From Dokdonella sp. (GTDB lineage: Bacteria; Pseudomonadota; Gammaproteobacteria; Xanthomonadales; Rhodanobacteraceae): 64,000 nucleotides of DNA. Position 1 is the stretch's first letter; every line of letters begins with the position of its first letter. Positions 9,832 to 17,882 of this stretch are shown here, in pieces. The stretch covers positions 124,001-188,000 of the forward strand of contig JAHCAR010000005.1 in NCBI GenBank assembly GCA_019634795.1, read 5' to 3'. Position numbers and translations under genes: made by a program. The notes beneath the pieces were generated by a model. The model was given only the letters and a program-made list of their open reading frames with translations. It searched no databases and was not told the origin of the DNA.

Positions 9832-9933
9832 ATGTCCAAGGGTATGGATCAGAAGAAGAGCGACAAGAAGAAGCCGGCAAAGACCCTGAAGGAAAAAAGG
9901 GCCGAGAAGAACGAGAAGAAGAAGAGCAAGTAA
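9832..9933 (+). CDS. 33-residue lysine-rich small protein
   Basis: A short frame beginning M-S-K-G-M-D-Q-K-K-S and ending K-K-K-S-K before TAA. Fourteen of 33 residues are lysine, with several Glu and Asp, so it should be highly soluble and basic, with affinity for nucleic acid or ribosomes conceivable. It is read towards the cyclotransferase gene. Small lysine-rich proteins of this kind recur as hypothetical proteins in proteobacteria, but I do not recognise a named family. The non-random AAG-rich composition and clear ATG and stop support coding. Confidence 0.6.
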   Translation: MSKGMDQKKSDKKKPAKTLKEKRAEKNEKKKSK

Positions 9934-10020
9934 GCTGCCGCCACGGCCTGCTTCGCTGCCAATCGAAGGGTTGGCAGCGAACGCGGAGCCGACTCCCGCG
10001 AGCCTTGTCCCAAATTCCGG

Positions 10021-10890
10021 ATGTCGATGTCCTACGAAGCCCGCACAGCCCCCAGTCCATGCAGACCCGCCCGCGTCCGCGGTCTGCCCGGGCTCGCCCT
10101 GTTCCCGATCCTGCTCGCGGCCGCTTCGCACTGTGCGGCAGACGGCGACGCGCCGCTGGTCACCGAGGCGGCGCGGCCGCCGGCCGTGCTCGAGTACGAG
10201 ATCGTCAACACCTATCCGCACGATCGCGGCGCTTTCACCCAAGGCCTGATATACCGCGACGGCTTCCTCTACGAGAGCACCGGCCTGAACGGCCGCTCGA
10301 GCCTGCGCAAAGTCGTCCTCGAGAGCGGCGAAGTCGTGCAGCGCGAGAACGTCGCGACCGAGTATTTCGCCGAGGGACTGACCGACTGGAAGCACTCGCT
10401 CGTGCAGATCACCTGGCAGTCCAAGCGCGGCATCGTCTATGACCTCAATACGTTCAAGCCGACCAGCGCTTTCAGCTACGCCGGCGAAGGCTGGGGCATC
10501 ACGCATGACAGCAAGCGCCTGATCATGAGCGACGGCACGTCGACTTTGCGCTTTCTGGATCCGAAGAGCTTCGCCCAGATCGGCACCCTCGAGGTGACTT
10601 ACCAGGGCAAGCCACTGGCCAATCTCAATGAACTCGAATACGTGCGCGGCCGCATCTTCGCCAATGTCTGGCAGAGCAACAGCATCGTCGTGATCGATCC
10701 GCTCAACGGCCGGGTCATCGCCCAGATCGACCTGCCCGGCCTGCTCAGCGCCGCCGACCGCGGTCCGGGAGTCGACGTGCTCAACGGCATCGCCTACGAC
10801 GCCAGGCGCGATCGCCTGTTCGTGACCGGCAAGCTCTGGCCGAAGCTGTTCGAGCTGCGCCTCAAGCCCACCGTCTTGCTGGCCCCTTGA
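10021..10890 (+). CDS. Glutaminyl-peptide cyclotransferase (secreted, bacterial/plant type)
   Basis: 289 residues. An N-terminal signal region (hydrophobic stretch about residues 24-36) precedes a five-bladed propeller of the glutamine cyclotransferase family. These enzymes convert N-terminal glutamine of peptides to pyroglutamate in the periplasm. Characteristic segments are F-T-Q-G-L-I-Y-R-D-G-F-L-Y-E-S, S-L-R-K-V, E-G-L-T-D-W, W-G-I-T-H-D, and N-E-L-E-Y with N-V-W-Q-S-N-S-I. Alternative starts two codons downstream are equally possible. It stands alone; the lysine-rich protein lies 87 bases upstream. Confidence 0.9.
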   Translation: MSMSYEARTAPSPCRPARVRGLPGLALFPILLAAASHCAADGDAPLVTEAARPPAVLEYEIVNTYPHDRGAFTQGLIYRDGFLYESTGLNGRSSLRKVVLESGEVVQRENVATEYFAEGLTDWKHSLVQITWQSKRGIVYDLNTFKPTSAFSYAGEGWGITHDSKRLIMSDGTSTLRFLDPKSFAQIGTLEVTYQGKPLANLNELEYVRGRIFANVWQSNSIVVIDPLNGRVIAQIDLPGLLSAADRGPGVDVLNGIAYDARRDRLFVTGKLWPKLFELRLKPTVLLAP

Positions 10891-10965
10891 TTGGGCCCGC
10901 GAAATAATCAATTCAGCGCTTCACCGGCCCGCAGGCGCATTGAGGAGGACCTGCCGTGTGGAATG

Positions 10966-11150
10966 CCTCTCCCGCGGGCGGGAGAGGCTGCCGACAGGCT
11001 GGTGAGGGTGGTCGGGCGGAGCGGAATCGCCAAAAGCCCTTGGGGAGGCGCTGAAGTGCGCCGTGGAAAGGCGCACTTCAGAGCCTCCCTGGATCAAGGG
11101 TCCCTCATCCGCCCTTCGGGCACCTTCTCCCGCAAGCGGGAGAAGGAAAA
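10966..11150. repeat. Inverted intergenic repeat block (CTCCCGC...GCGGGAG type)
   Basis: Two related sequences face each other across this noncoding stretch. The left one begins with a CTCTCCCGC/GCGGGAGAG hairpin followed by GGTGAGGGTGG. The right one reads CCCTCATCCGCCC, then CTTCTCCCGC/GCGGGAGAAG, and is the diverged reverse complement of the left. Repeats of this kind are abundant between genes in Xanthomonadaceae and relatives. Together with the hairpin at 11043-11089 they fill most of the 417 bases between the cyclotransferase and the RIO kinase, where I see no credible gene. Confidence 0.75.
11043..11089. repeat. 20-bp-stem hairpin with MITE-like ends
   Basis: A near-perfect inverted repeat: 20-base arms with one mismatch around a 7-base loop (GTGGAAA). 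The inner 12 bases (CTGAAGTGCGCC and its complement) are perfect. The outer edges, GGGAGG at the left and CAGAGCCTCCC at the right, match the terminal repeats of the larger elements at 53401-53694 and 54021-54360. It may be an internally deleted copy. There is no T-tract, so it is a poor intrinsic terminator. Confidence 0.6.
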
Positions 11151-11307
11151 GACGCGAGATGCGGCGGTGTGGAGGACTACTCCTGTCCAGGCGAGAAGGA
11201 ATTGCCTCGTGGCTTGATGCTGTTTTCCGGCCCGGGCAGCAGCGCGCCGGGAGTCTGGGCGAGTTCGCCTCAGGCTGCGTGCCATCTCCGTTCTGCGCCT
11301 GCTCTCG

Positions 11308-12168
11308 TTACTGATCGGCCTCGGCTGCAGCCTCGCGGCCCTGCTGGCGTATCAGGGCTTCCTCGCGGGCATCGTCGATCGCTGCGCGCACGCCATCGAG
11401 GTCGACTTCGCTTTCGTCATGCACGAATTGCCCGGTCAGCGCGCTGTCCGCGCGCAACTCGCCGGCTTCGAACAGGGCCCAGATCTCCTCCGCATACCAG
11501 GTGTCGAGGAGTTCCGGGGCGAAGCGCCCCAGATAGGCGGTCAGGTTGTTGACGTCGCGTTGCAGCATGCTGCGCGCGGCGTTGTTGCCGCTGGCGCTGA
11601 CCACCTGCGGAAAATCGATGATGACCGGCCCGCTCTCGCCGACCAGCACGTTGTACGGCGAAAGGTCGCCATGGATGAGCCCTTCGCCGAGCATCAGGAC
11701 GATCTGGCGGATCAGGAAGGCGTGGTAGTCGCGCGCCCGTTCGGCCGAAAGTTCGACTTCGCCGAGGCGCAGTGCCGAATGGCCGTCGGCATCGGTGACC
11801 AGTTGCATGACCAGCACGCCATGAAAATAGCCGTGCGGTCGCGGCACGCTGACACCGGCCTGCAACAGGCGATAGAGGGCTTCGACTTCGGTGTTTTTCC
11901 AGGCCGTTTCCTGCTGCTTGCGGCCGTACTTGCTGGCCCGCCCGATCGCGCGCGCTTCGCGGCTGCCGCGTACCTTGCGGCCTTCCTGGTATTGCACACG
12001 CTGCTGGAAGCTGCGTTGCGCCATGTCCTTGTAGACCTTGGCGCAGCAAAGGACCTCGCCCGCTTCGACCACGTAAACCGACGCTTCCTTGCCGCTCTTG
12101 AGCGGCCGGATCACGCGATCGATCACGCCATCGTCAATCAGTGCCTGCAGGCTGGGAGGAGTCTTCAT
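11308..12168 (-). CDS. RIO-type serine/threonine protein kinase
   Basis: 286 residues of the RIO kinase family, atypical protein kinases best known in archaeal and eukaryotic ribosome maturation and also present in some bacteria. Residues 25-35 (S-G-K-E-A-S-V-Y) form the nucleotide-binding segment with Lys44 in A-K-V-Y. The catalytic loop is H-G-D-L-S-P-Y-N (166-173) and the metal-binding loop I-I-D-F-P-Q (183-188). The bacterial target is unknown. No obvious operon partner is present; it is divergent from the methyltransferase across about 326 noncoding bases. Confidence 0.9.
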   Translation of the reverse strand: MKTPPSLQALIDDGVIDRVIRPLKSGKEASVYVVEAGEVLCCAKVYKDMAQRSFQQRVQYQEGRKVRGSREARAIGRASKYGRKQQETAWKNTEVEALYRLLQAGVSVPRPHGYFHGVLVMQLVTDADGHSALRLGEVELSAERARDYHAFLIRQIVLMLGEGLIHGDLSPYNVLVGESGPVIIDFPQVVSASGNNAARSMLQRDVNNLTAYLGRFAPELLDTWYAEEIWALFEAGELRADSALTGQFVHDESEVDLDGVRAAIDDAREEALIRQQGREAAAEADQ

Positions 12169-12494
12169 CGGCGGAAATCAGGGTTGCGGGTGATCGTGCG
12201 CCGGTTCGCAGGAGGGATTCCGGGCCGCGGAGAATAGCGGATTGCGGCAGAAGCCGCGTCGGCGAGGCATCTGGTCGGTAGCCACAGGAAAAGGGTCGGA
12301 CCCGTTCCGGCCCGTCCGGGCCGCCGGTTTGCAACGATGCTGCGGGCATTCAGCCTGATCCAGGCCCATTGGCGTAGACTGTCGGCGCCTGCAGTATTTT
12401 GAGCGCGTCTCGATCGGCCGATATCCCGTCGCCGTTACGCCCCTTTCGCGCCGTCACCTCTCTCCTCTGCGATGACGCCCCAACGGGAGTGCCC

Positions 12495-13145
12495 ATGCCG
12501 GGCTACCGTACCCGCCAGCTGGTCGTCCGGATCGGCGGGCATGATTTCCAGATTCGCGCGCTGAGCGACCTCCAGCAGTTCTCGGATCCGCACCGGTTTG
12601 CCGAACGCCTCGGCATCTCGTCGGCGCAGTGGAGCCTGTTCGGCCAAGTCTGGCCGTCCGGCCGGGTCCTCGCCGAGGCCATGTGCACGGTCGAGATCGC
12701 GCACCGGCGCATCCTCGAGATCGGCTGCGGGCTCGGTTTGTCGAGCCTGGTCCTGCAGCGTCGTGGCGCCGACATCACGGCCAGCGACCAGCATCCGCTG
12801 GCCAAGTCGTTCCTGGCCCGCAATTCGCGCCTGAACGGACTCGACAGCGTGCCCTACCAGGATCTGCACTGGGCGATTCCGCACGAAACGCTCGGTCGTT
12901 TCGACCTGCTCGTCGGCAGCGACATCCTCTACGAACGCGACCATATCGACCTGCTCGCCGGGGTTCTCGATCGTCACGCCAATACCTGTTCCCAGATCAT
13001 CTTCACCGATCCCGGTCGCGGCAACAGCGCACCGTTCACGCGTGCCCTGGCCGCGCAGGGCTACAACGTCAGTGAAGTTCGCAGCCGCTTCAACGAGAGC
13101 GACCTGCCGCCCTTCCGCGGCCGACTCCTGAGCTACCAGCGCTGA
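12495..13145 (+). CDS. Class I SAM-dependent methyltransferase (METTL21/PF10294-like)
   Basis: 216 residues. Motif I is L-E-I-G-C-G-L-G-L (74-82), followed by the acidic loop A-S-D-Q-H and the D-L-L-V-G-S-D-I-L-Y-E segment. That last segment resembles the (D/E)xxY-type post-motif-II region of protein-lysine methyltransferases in the Methyltransf_16 family. The frame is open from 12399, but the ATG at 12495 sits after CGGGAG and gives a normal N-terminus. The substrate is unknown. The YkgJ-like gene follows 17 bases later, suggesting co-transcription. Confidence 0.82.
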   Translation: MPGYRTRQLVVRIGGHDFQIRALSDLQQFSDPHRFAERLGISSAQWSLFGQVWPSGRVLAEAMCTVEIAHRRILEIGCGLGLSSLVLQRRGADITASDQHPLAKSFLARNSRLNGLDSVPYQDLHWAIPHETLGRFDLLVGSDILYERDHIDLLAGVLDRHANTCSQIIFTDPGRGNSAPFTRALAAQGYNVSEVRSRFNESDLPPFRGRLLSYQR

Positions 13146-13162
13146 TAGCGGACCCGAGCACG

Positions 13163-13489
13163 ATGGCCCTTGGCATTCTCCCCGACGACAGCAAGATCGA
13201 CCCGAGCGTGTCCTGCACGGCCTGCGCGGCTGTCTGTTGCCGTCTCACCGTCGTCATCGCGGCCAGCGACCGGGTGCCCGAGCATCTGATCGCGCATGGC
13301 CCCAACGGCGTCGATACGATGGCCCACGGCAGCGATGGCTGGTGCCTGGCCCTGGACCATGCCAGGCAGCGCTGCGGCATCTACGCGACGCGCCCGTCGG
13401 TGTGCCGGAAATTCGCCATGGGTGGCGGCTACTGCCGCTTCGAACGGGCGAAGTTCGCGAACAGCGGGCTTTCGCTACGCGTCGTTTGA
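13163..13489 (+). CDS. YkgJ-family cysteine cluster protein
   Basis: 108 residues with the conserved cysteine arrangement of the YkgJ/CxxCxxCC family. C18-x2-C21-x3-C25-C26 lies near the N-terminus, followed by W-C, R-C-G-I-Y, R-P-S-V-C-R and Y-C-R. The family is thought to bind zinc or an iron-sulfur cluster; its function is unknown. It is cotranscribed with the methyltransferase upstream, and its 3' end overlaps the end of the convergent oxidoreductase-like gene by 15 bases. Confidence 0.85.
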   Translation: MALGILPDDSKIDPSVSCTACAAVCCRLTVVIAASDRVPEHLIAHGPNGVDTMAHGSDGWCLALDHARQRCGIYATRPSVCRKFAMGGGYCRFERAKFANSGLSLRVV

Positions 13490-13687
13490 GTCGGAACTCC
13501 CGCCGGCCTGACGCTGCTGCCAGGCCGCGTGGGCGGTCCGGTAGCGCGCCAGCGACTCGTCATACACATCAAAGACGCAGCGCACGCAGCCCGATCCGCA
13601 ACACTCCGACGGATCGGGTTCGAGCGGCCTGACCGGCTCGGGATCCGCCGCGCAGCTCAAGACTTGCGTGACTGGTTCTCTGTCCAT
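13475..13687 (-). CDS. Oxidoreductase-like domain protein (PF09791-type)
   Basis: A 70-residue protein dominated by P-S-E-C-C-G-S-G-C-V-R-C-V-F-D-V-Y, the signature of the short oxidoreductase-like N-terminal domain found in many proteobacteria and at the start of some eukaryotic proteins. Four closely spaced cysteines suggest metal or redox activity. The start overlaps the 3' end of trxC by 31 bases on the same strand, so translation is probably coupled to thioredoxin 2. The function is unknown. Confidence 0.8.
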   Translation of the reverse strand: MDREPVTQVLSCAADPEPVRPLEPDPSECCGSGCVRCVFDVYDESLARYRTAHAAWQQRQAGGSSDSNDA

Positions 13688-14103
13688 TGCAGGATCTGCG
13701 CGGTCGTCATGCTGCCGGACTGACGCGCCAACTCCTTGCCGCTCTCGAAAAGGATCAGGGTCGGAATGCTGCGTATCGCAAAGCGGCTGCCCAGCCCCGG
13801 TTCGGCCTCGGTGTCGACCTTGGCCAGGCGGACCCGTCCCTGCAGAGCCTGCGCGGCGGCCGCAAAATGCGGCGCCATCGACAGGCAGGGCCCGCACCAC
13901 GGCGCCCAGAAATCGACCAGCAAGGGCACTTCGCCGCGCAGGGCCTTGCGCTCGAAATCGGATTCCGCAAGCGCGATCGGCTGGCCCGGAAACAGCGACT
14001 CGCCGCAGCGACCGCAGACAGGTTTCTCGGCGAACCGGCGCCGTGGCACGCGGTTCATCGTGGCGCAGTGCAGGCAGGGAACCAGGCTGGTCTGATCGTT
14101 CAT
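13657..14103 (-). CDS. trxC: Thioredoxin TrxC (thioredoxin 2)
   Basis: 148 residues. The N-terminal zinc finger typical of TrxC is present: C10-L-H-C13 and C30-G-R-C33. It is followed by the thioredoxin active site W-C-G-P-C (69-73) and the cis-proline loop I-P-T-L. It reduces protein disulfides in the cytoplasm, often under oxidative stress. The downstream oxidoreductase-like gene overlaps its 3' end, and the glutathione transferase lies 75 bases upstream on the same strand, giving a small thiol-redox group. Confidence 0.94.
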   Translation of the reverse strand: MNDQTSLVPCLHCATMNRVPRRRFAEKPVCGRCGESLFPGQPIALAESDFERKALRGEVPLLVDFWAPWCGPCLSMAPHFAAAAQALQGRVRLAKVDTEAEPGLGSRFAIRSIPTLILFESGKELARQSGSMTTAQILQWTENQSRKS

Positions 14104-14178
14104 GGCAGTACGAATTCCGAGGGTGACTGATGCGGTATATGGCGACGCGTGCCGATCGGCACAAGTCGCAGGCGGCGC

Positions 14179-14829
14179 TCAGGGCGGCGGGAAGATCGCG
14201 CCAGCGCCGGTGCCGGGCCAGGGTCGGTATTTGTGCATCGCGCGGACGAACGCCGCGCCGGCCTGGAGCTGGCACAGCCAGTCGCGCAGGCGGCGCCAGG
14301 GCTGCTCCTCGAACCAGCGCGGCTCGACCCCGGCGAACTGGCGCACGAACGGCATGATCGCGAAGTCGGCCAGGCGCGGGGTACGACCGAAAAGCCAGCC
14401 CTCGCCCGCCAGGCGCCGTTCGAGCTGGTCGAGGAATGCATTGCCCTGCCCTTTCGCGAGTTCGCGATCGCAATCGGGGTAACGCTGCGGATACTTGTAG
14501 CGATCGAGCGCCGGCTTGAATCCGGCCTCGCACGATTCCACCAGTTCCAGCATGGCGGCTAGGCAGCCCGCTGCGCCACCGAGCCAGTCCGAGGGATCGT
14601 TGAGGCGCAGCGCCCAGAGCATGATGTCGAGGCTCTCGTCGATGACCGCGCCGGCGTCGCATACGAGCACCGGCACGGTGGCCTTCGGCGAACAGGCAAG
14701 CAGCGCTGCCGGCTTGTCGCTCAGCAGCACCTCGCGCAGTTCCACGCGCATCCCGCTTTCGACGATCGCCATGCGCGCACGCATCGCGTAGGGGCATCGG
14801 CGGAACGAATAGAGCACGGGCAGCGTCAC
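14179..14829 (-). CDS. Glutathione S-transferase family protein
   Basis: 216 residues. The N-terminal thioredoxin-like domain starts L-Y-S-F-R-R-C-P-Y-A-M-R-A-R, a glutaredoxin-like CPYA motif seen in omega/lambda-like or GrxB-like proteins. The conserved V-P-V-L and D-E-S-L-D-I follow. The helical C-terminal domain contains R-L-A-D-F-A-I-M-P-F-V-R, the N-capping and hydrophobic staple region of GSTs. A Cys at the active site suggests thiol transferase rather than conjugation chemistry. Confidence 0.88.
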   Translation of the reverse strand: MTLPVLYSFRRCPYAMRARMAIVESGMRVELREVLLSDKPAALLACSPKATVPVLVCDAGAVIDESLDIMLWALRLNDPSDWLGGAAGCLAAMLELVESCEAGFKPALDRYKYPQRYPDCDRELAKGQGNAFLDQLERRLAGEGWLFGRTPRLADFAIMPFVRQFAGVEPRWFEEQPWRRLRDWLCQLQAGAAFVRAMHKYRPWPGTGAGAIFPPP

Positions 14830-14893
14830 GGCCGTCAGCCCGATTCGCGAAACCGAATGGCGAATGGCTCCAGATGAGGTGGCTTTGGTCCGT

Positions 14894-16288
14894 TCATGCC
14901 TCGACGTCGAAGACCTTGCCGGGATTCAGGATCCCGTGCGGATCGAGCACCTGCCTGATACCGCGCATCACGGCAATTTCCGCGGCGCTGCGCGTACCCT
15001 CGAGGTATTTCTTCTTCACCAGGCCGATGCCGTGTTCGGCGGAAATGCTGCCGCCGAACCGGGCCAGGGTAGCCGACAGCAACGCGGTGACGCGTTCGCA
15101 CTCGGCGATGAAGGCTTCATCGCCGACGTCGTCGGGTCGGATCACGTTGATGTGCAGGTTGCCATCACCGATATGACCGAACCAGACGATCTCGTAGTCC
15201 GGGTATTCGCGCTCGAAGATCTCGCGCATCGCCTGCATGAAGCGCGGAATCGCGCTGATGCGCACCGAAATGTCGTTCTTGTAGGGTTTCAGGGCGGCAA
15301 GGCTCTCTGTGATGCCCTCGCGCAGGCGCCACAGCGCCGCCGCCTGCGCCGAGCTCTGGCTGATCACGCCGTCGTCGACCCAGCCCTTGCCGAGGCATTC
15401 CTCGAAAACGCCAAGCGCGGCCGCCTCCTGCGCCTCGCTGCCGGCATCGAACTCGGCGATAAGGTAGAACGGCGAGATCTGCGCGAACGGATTCTGCGCA
15501 CCGTGACGCAGCACGTGCTCGAGCGCGCGGTCGGTGAAGAACTCGAATGCGCTCAGCGAAAGCCGGCGCCGGCAGGCCGCGAAGACCTCCATCAGCGCCT
15601 CCATGGCCGGCACCGCGAACACCATGACATTCGAGGGCGGCGGCGGGTCGGTCAGTCGGACCGTGGCCTCGACGACCAGCCCGAGCGTGCCCTCGGCGCC
15701 GATCAGCAACTGGCGCAAGTCGTAGCCGCTGGAGTTCTTGATCAGTCCACGATTGAGGTCGAGCAATTCGCCGCTGCCGGTGACGACCTTGAGGCCGGCG
15801 ATCCATTCGCGCGTATTACCGTAGCGGATGACGCGGATGCCGCCGGCGTTGGTGGCGATGTTGCCGCCGATCGAACACGAGCCGCGTGCCGCGAAGTCGA
15901 CCGGATAGATGAGGCCGTGCTGGAGCGCCGCCGCCTGCAGCGACTCGAGGACCAGGCCCGGCTGCACCGTCAGCGTGCGATCGATCGGATCGAAGTCGAG
16001 GATCTTGTTCATGCGCTCGAAACTGACCACGAGCTCGCCGTGCGCCGCGACCGCCCCGCCGGACAGTCCGGTGCGACCGCCCGAAGGCACCAGGCCGACC
16101 TGCTCCTGAAGCGCCCAGCGCACGATCGCCTGCACCGTCGCGATGTCGGCTGGAAATGCGATCGCCAGCGGTGCCGGCTGCCAGCGTCGGGTCCAGTCGC
16201 GTCCGTAGAACTCCAGGTCGTCAGGATCGGTCTTCAGCAACAGGGCCGGCATCTGCTCGCGGAGTCGGCTCAGGCGCGCGTCGTTCAT
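14894..16288 (-). CDS. FAD-linked D-2-hydroxyglutarate dehydrogenase (GlcD/DLD family)
   Basis: 464 residues of the VAO/GlcD flavoprotein family. The FAD-binding region includes P-S-G-G-R-T-G-L-S-G-G, G-G-N-I-A-T-N-A-G-G and G-A-E-G-T-L-G. The C-terminal substrate domain has H-I-G-D-G-N-L-H-I-N and E-H-G-I-G, the metal-ligand and active-site motifs of D-2-hydroxy acid dehydrogenases. It is divergent from serA across 233 bases. D-2-hydroxyglutarate dehydrogenase is known to recycle the D-2-hydroxyglutarate made by SerA, which favours this function over glycolate or lactate oxidation. The ATG at 16288 is chosen over upstream starts that lack conserved sequence. Confidence 0.85.
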   Translation of the reverse strand: MNDARLSRLREQMPALLLKTDPDDLEFYGRDWTRRWQPAPLAIAFPADIATVQAIVRWALQEQVGLVPSGGRTGLSGGAVAAHGELVVSFERMNKILDFDPIDRTLTVQPGLVLESLQAAALQHGLIYPVDFAARGSCSIGGNIATNAGGIRVIRYGNTREWIAGLKVVTGSGELLDLNRGLIKNSSGYDLRQLLIGAEGTLGLVVEATVRLTDPPPPSNVMVFAVPAMEALMEVFAACRRRLSLSAFEFFTDRALEHVLRHGAQNPFAQISPFYLIAEFDAGSEAQEAAALGVFEECLGKGWVDDGVISQSSAQAAALWRLREGITESLAALKPYKNDISVRISAIPRFMQAMREIFEREYPDYEIVWFGHIGDGNLHINVIRPDDVGDEAFIAECERVTALLSATLARFGGSISAEHGIGLVKKKYLEGTRSAAEIAVMRGIRQVLDPHGILNPGKVFDVEA

Positions 16289-16521
16289 GGATTCCCTGCA
16301 TGTCTTCGTGGAAGGACCGGCCTGGTCGAGGCCGATGGCTCGGTCAGCGGTCGATGCCTGCTGACCGGCGGGCCGCAGCATTGCCGGCAAGCGTGCCAGC
16401 GATGCGCCGAAGCGTCCACTGTTGCAGTGCCGCAAAACCGGCGCGATCTGGCATAGTCGGCATTCCGTCGCGGCGCCCCGATTGGTATCCGCTGCAACCA
16501 TCGACCCGTGCAAGGCCGACT

Positions 16522-17757
16522 ATGAAAAAGACTTCCTACCCCAAGCAGGACATCCGCGTATTGCTGCTCGAAGGCGTCAGCCAGAGCGCCATCGACACGT
16601 TTACCGCAGCCGGCTACTCGCAGATCGAACTGCACGAGAAATCGCTGCCCGAAGACGAGCTCAGGCGCCGCATCGCCGAGGCCCACCTGATCGGTATCCG
16701 TTCGCGCAGCCAGCTCAGCGCCGAGGTGCTGGCCGAGGCGAAGCGGCTGATCGCGATCGGCTGCTTCTGCATCGGCACCAACCAGGTCGACCTGGCCGCA
16801 GCACAGGGACAGGGCATCCCGGTCTTCAATGCCCCTTACTCGAATACGCGCAGCGTCGCCGAGCTGGTCCTCGCCGAGGCGATCCTGCTCATGCGCCGGA
16901 TCCCGCAGAAGAATGCGGAATGCCACCGTGGCGGATGGTCGAAATCGGCGGCCGGCAGCTTCGAGGTTCGCGACAAGGTGCTCGGCATCGTCGGCTACGG
17001 CCACATCGGCACCCAGGTCGGCCTGCTCGCCGAGGGCCTCGGCATGCGCGTCATCTTCCACGACATCGAAACCAAGCTGACCCTCGGCAACGCCCGCGCG
17101 GCAGCCAGCCTCGACGACCTGTTGCAGCGCGCCGATATCGTCACCCTGCATGTCCCGCAGACGCCGCAGACGGCGATGATGATCGGCCCTGCCGAACTCG
17201 CCCGCATGCGCAAGGGCAGCGCCCTGATCAACGCCTCGCGCGGCACCGTGGTCGACATCGACGCGCTTGCCGACAGCCTGCGCTCGGGACATCTGTCCGG
17301 TGCCGCGGTCGACGTGTTTCCGGTCGAACCGAAAGCCAACGGCGAGCCATTCAGTTCGCCCCTGGTCGGCATGGACAACGTGATCCTGACTCCGCACATC
17401 GGCGGCAGCACGCTCGAGGCGCAGGACAACATCGGCGTCGAGGTCGCGGCCAAGCTGGTCCGCTACAGCGACAACGGCTCGACCCTATCCGCGGTCAACT
17501 TCCCCGAAGCGACCCTGCCCGAGCATCCGCACAGCCGGCGCCTGCTGCACATCCATCGCAACATGCCGGGCATGCTCTCGCGCATCAACGAGATCTTCTC
17601 GCGCGAAAACGTCAACATCGACGGCCAGTACCTGCAGACCAATGCCAATATCGGCTATGTCGTCGCCGACGTTTCGACCAGCGAGGAACAGGCGGTGGCA
17701 TTGAAAGATGCGCTGGCGGCGATACCCGGAACCCTCAGGGCCCGGGTCCTCTATTGA
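16522..17757 (+). CDS. serA: D-3-phosphoglycerate dehydrogenase SerA
   Basis: 411 residues, the length of the E. coli type. It oxidises 3-phosphoglycerate to 3-phosphohydroxypyruvate, the first step of serine synthesis, and reduces 2-oxoglutarate to D-2-hydroxyglutarate. The NAD-binding motif G-I-V-G-Y-G-H-I-G is followed by N-A-S-R-G-T-V-V-D (catalytic Arg), V-F-P-V-E-P (Glu) and T-P-H-I-G-G-S-T (His). A C-terminal ACT domain (residues ~335-411) should bind serine for feedback inhibition. The upstream open frame is spurious. It pairs with the divergent D-2-hydroxyglutarate dehydrogenase. Confidence 0.96.
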   Translation: MKKTSYPKQDIRVLLLEGVSQSAIDTFTAAGYSQIELHEKSLPEDELRRRIAEAHLIGIRSRSQLSAEVLAEAKRLIAIGCFCIGTNQVDLAAAQGQGIPVFNAPYSNTRSVAELVLAEAILLMRRIPQKNAECHRGGWSKSAAGSFEVRDKVLGIVGYGHIGTQVGLLAEGLGMRVIFHDIETKLTLGNARAAASLDDLLQRADIVTLHVPQTPQTAMMIGPAELARMRKGSALINASRGTVVDIDALADSLRSGHLSGAAVDVFPVEPKANGEPFSSPLVGMDNVILTPHIGGSTLEAQDNIGVEVAAKLVRYSDNGSTLSAVNFPEATLPEHPHSRRLLHIHRNMPGMLSRINEIFSRENVNIDGQYLQTNANIGYVVADVSTSEEQAVALKDALAAIPGTLRARVLY

Positions 17758-17882
17758 ACCAAGCACTTCGACGGCATGGCAGCCCCGCATGAATTGGTTT
17801 CATTCGCAACTGCATGACGGTTGTTTTACACCGCTTTAACAGGTGTAGACTGTTTCACGTTTTATCCACTCGGAGTCGCCGC

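Noticed and set aside
10966-11150. CRISPR-like repeat array
   Set aside because: Only two diverged, inverted copies with palindromic cores; no regular spacers and no cas genes.
14864-16456. 530-codon plus-strand open frame
   Set aside because: It overlaps the D-2-hydroxyglutarate dehydrogenase, which has clear FAD motifs; the shadow has none.
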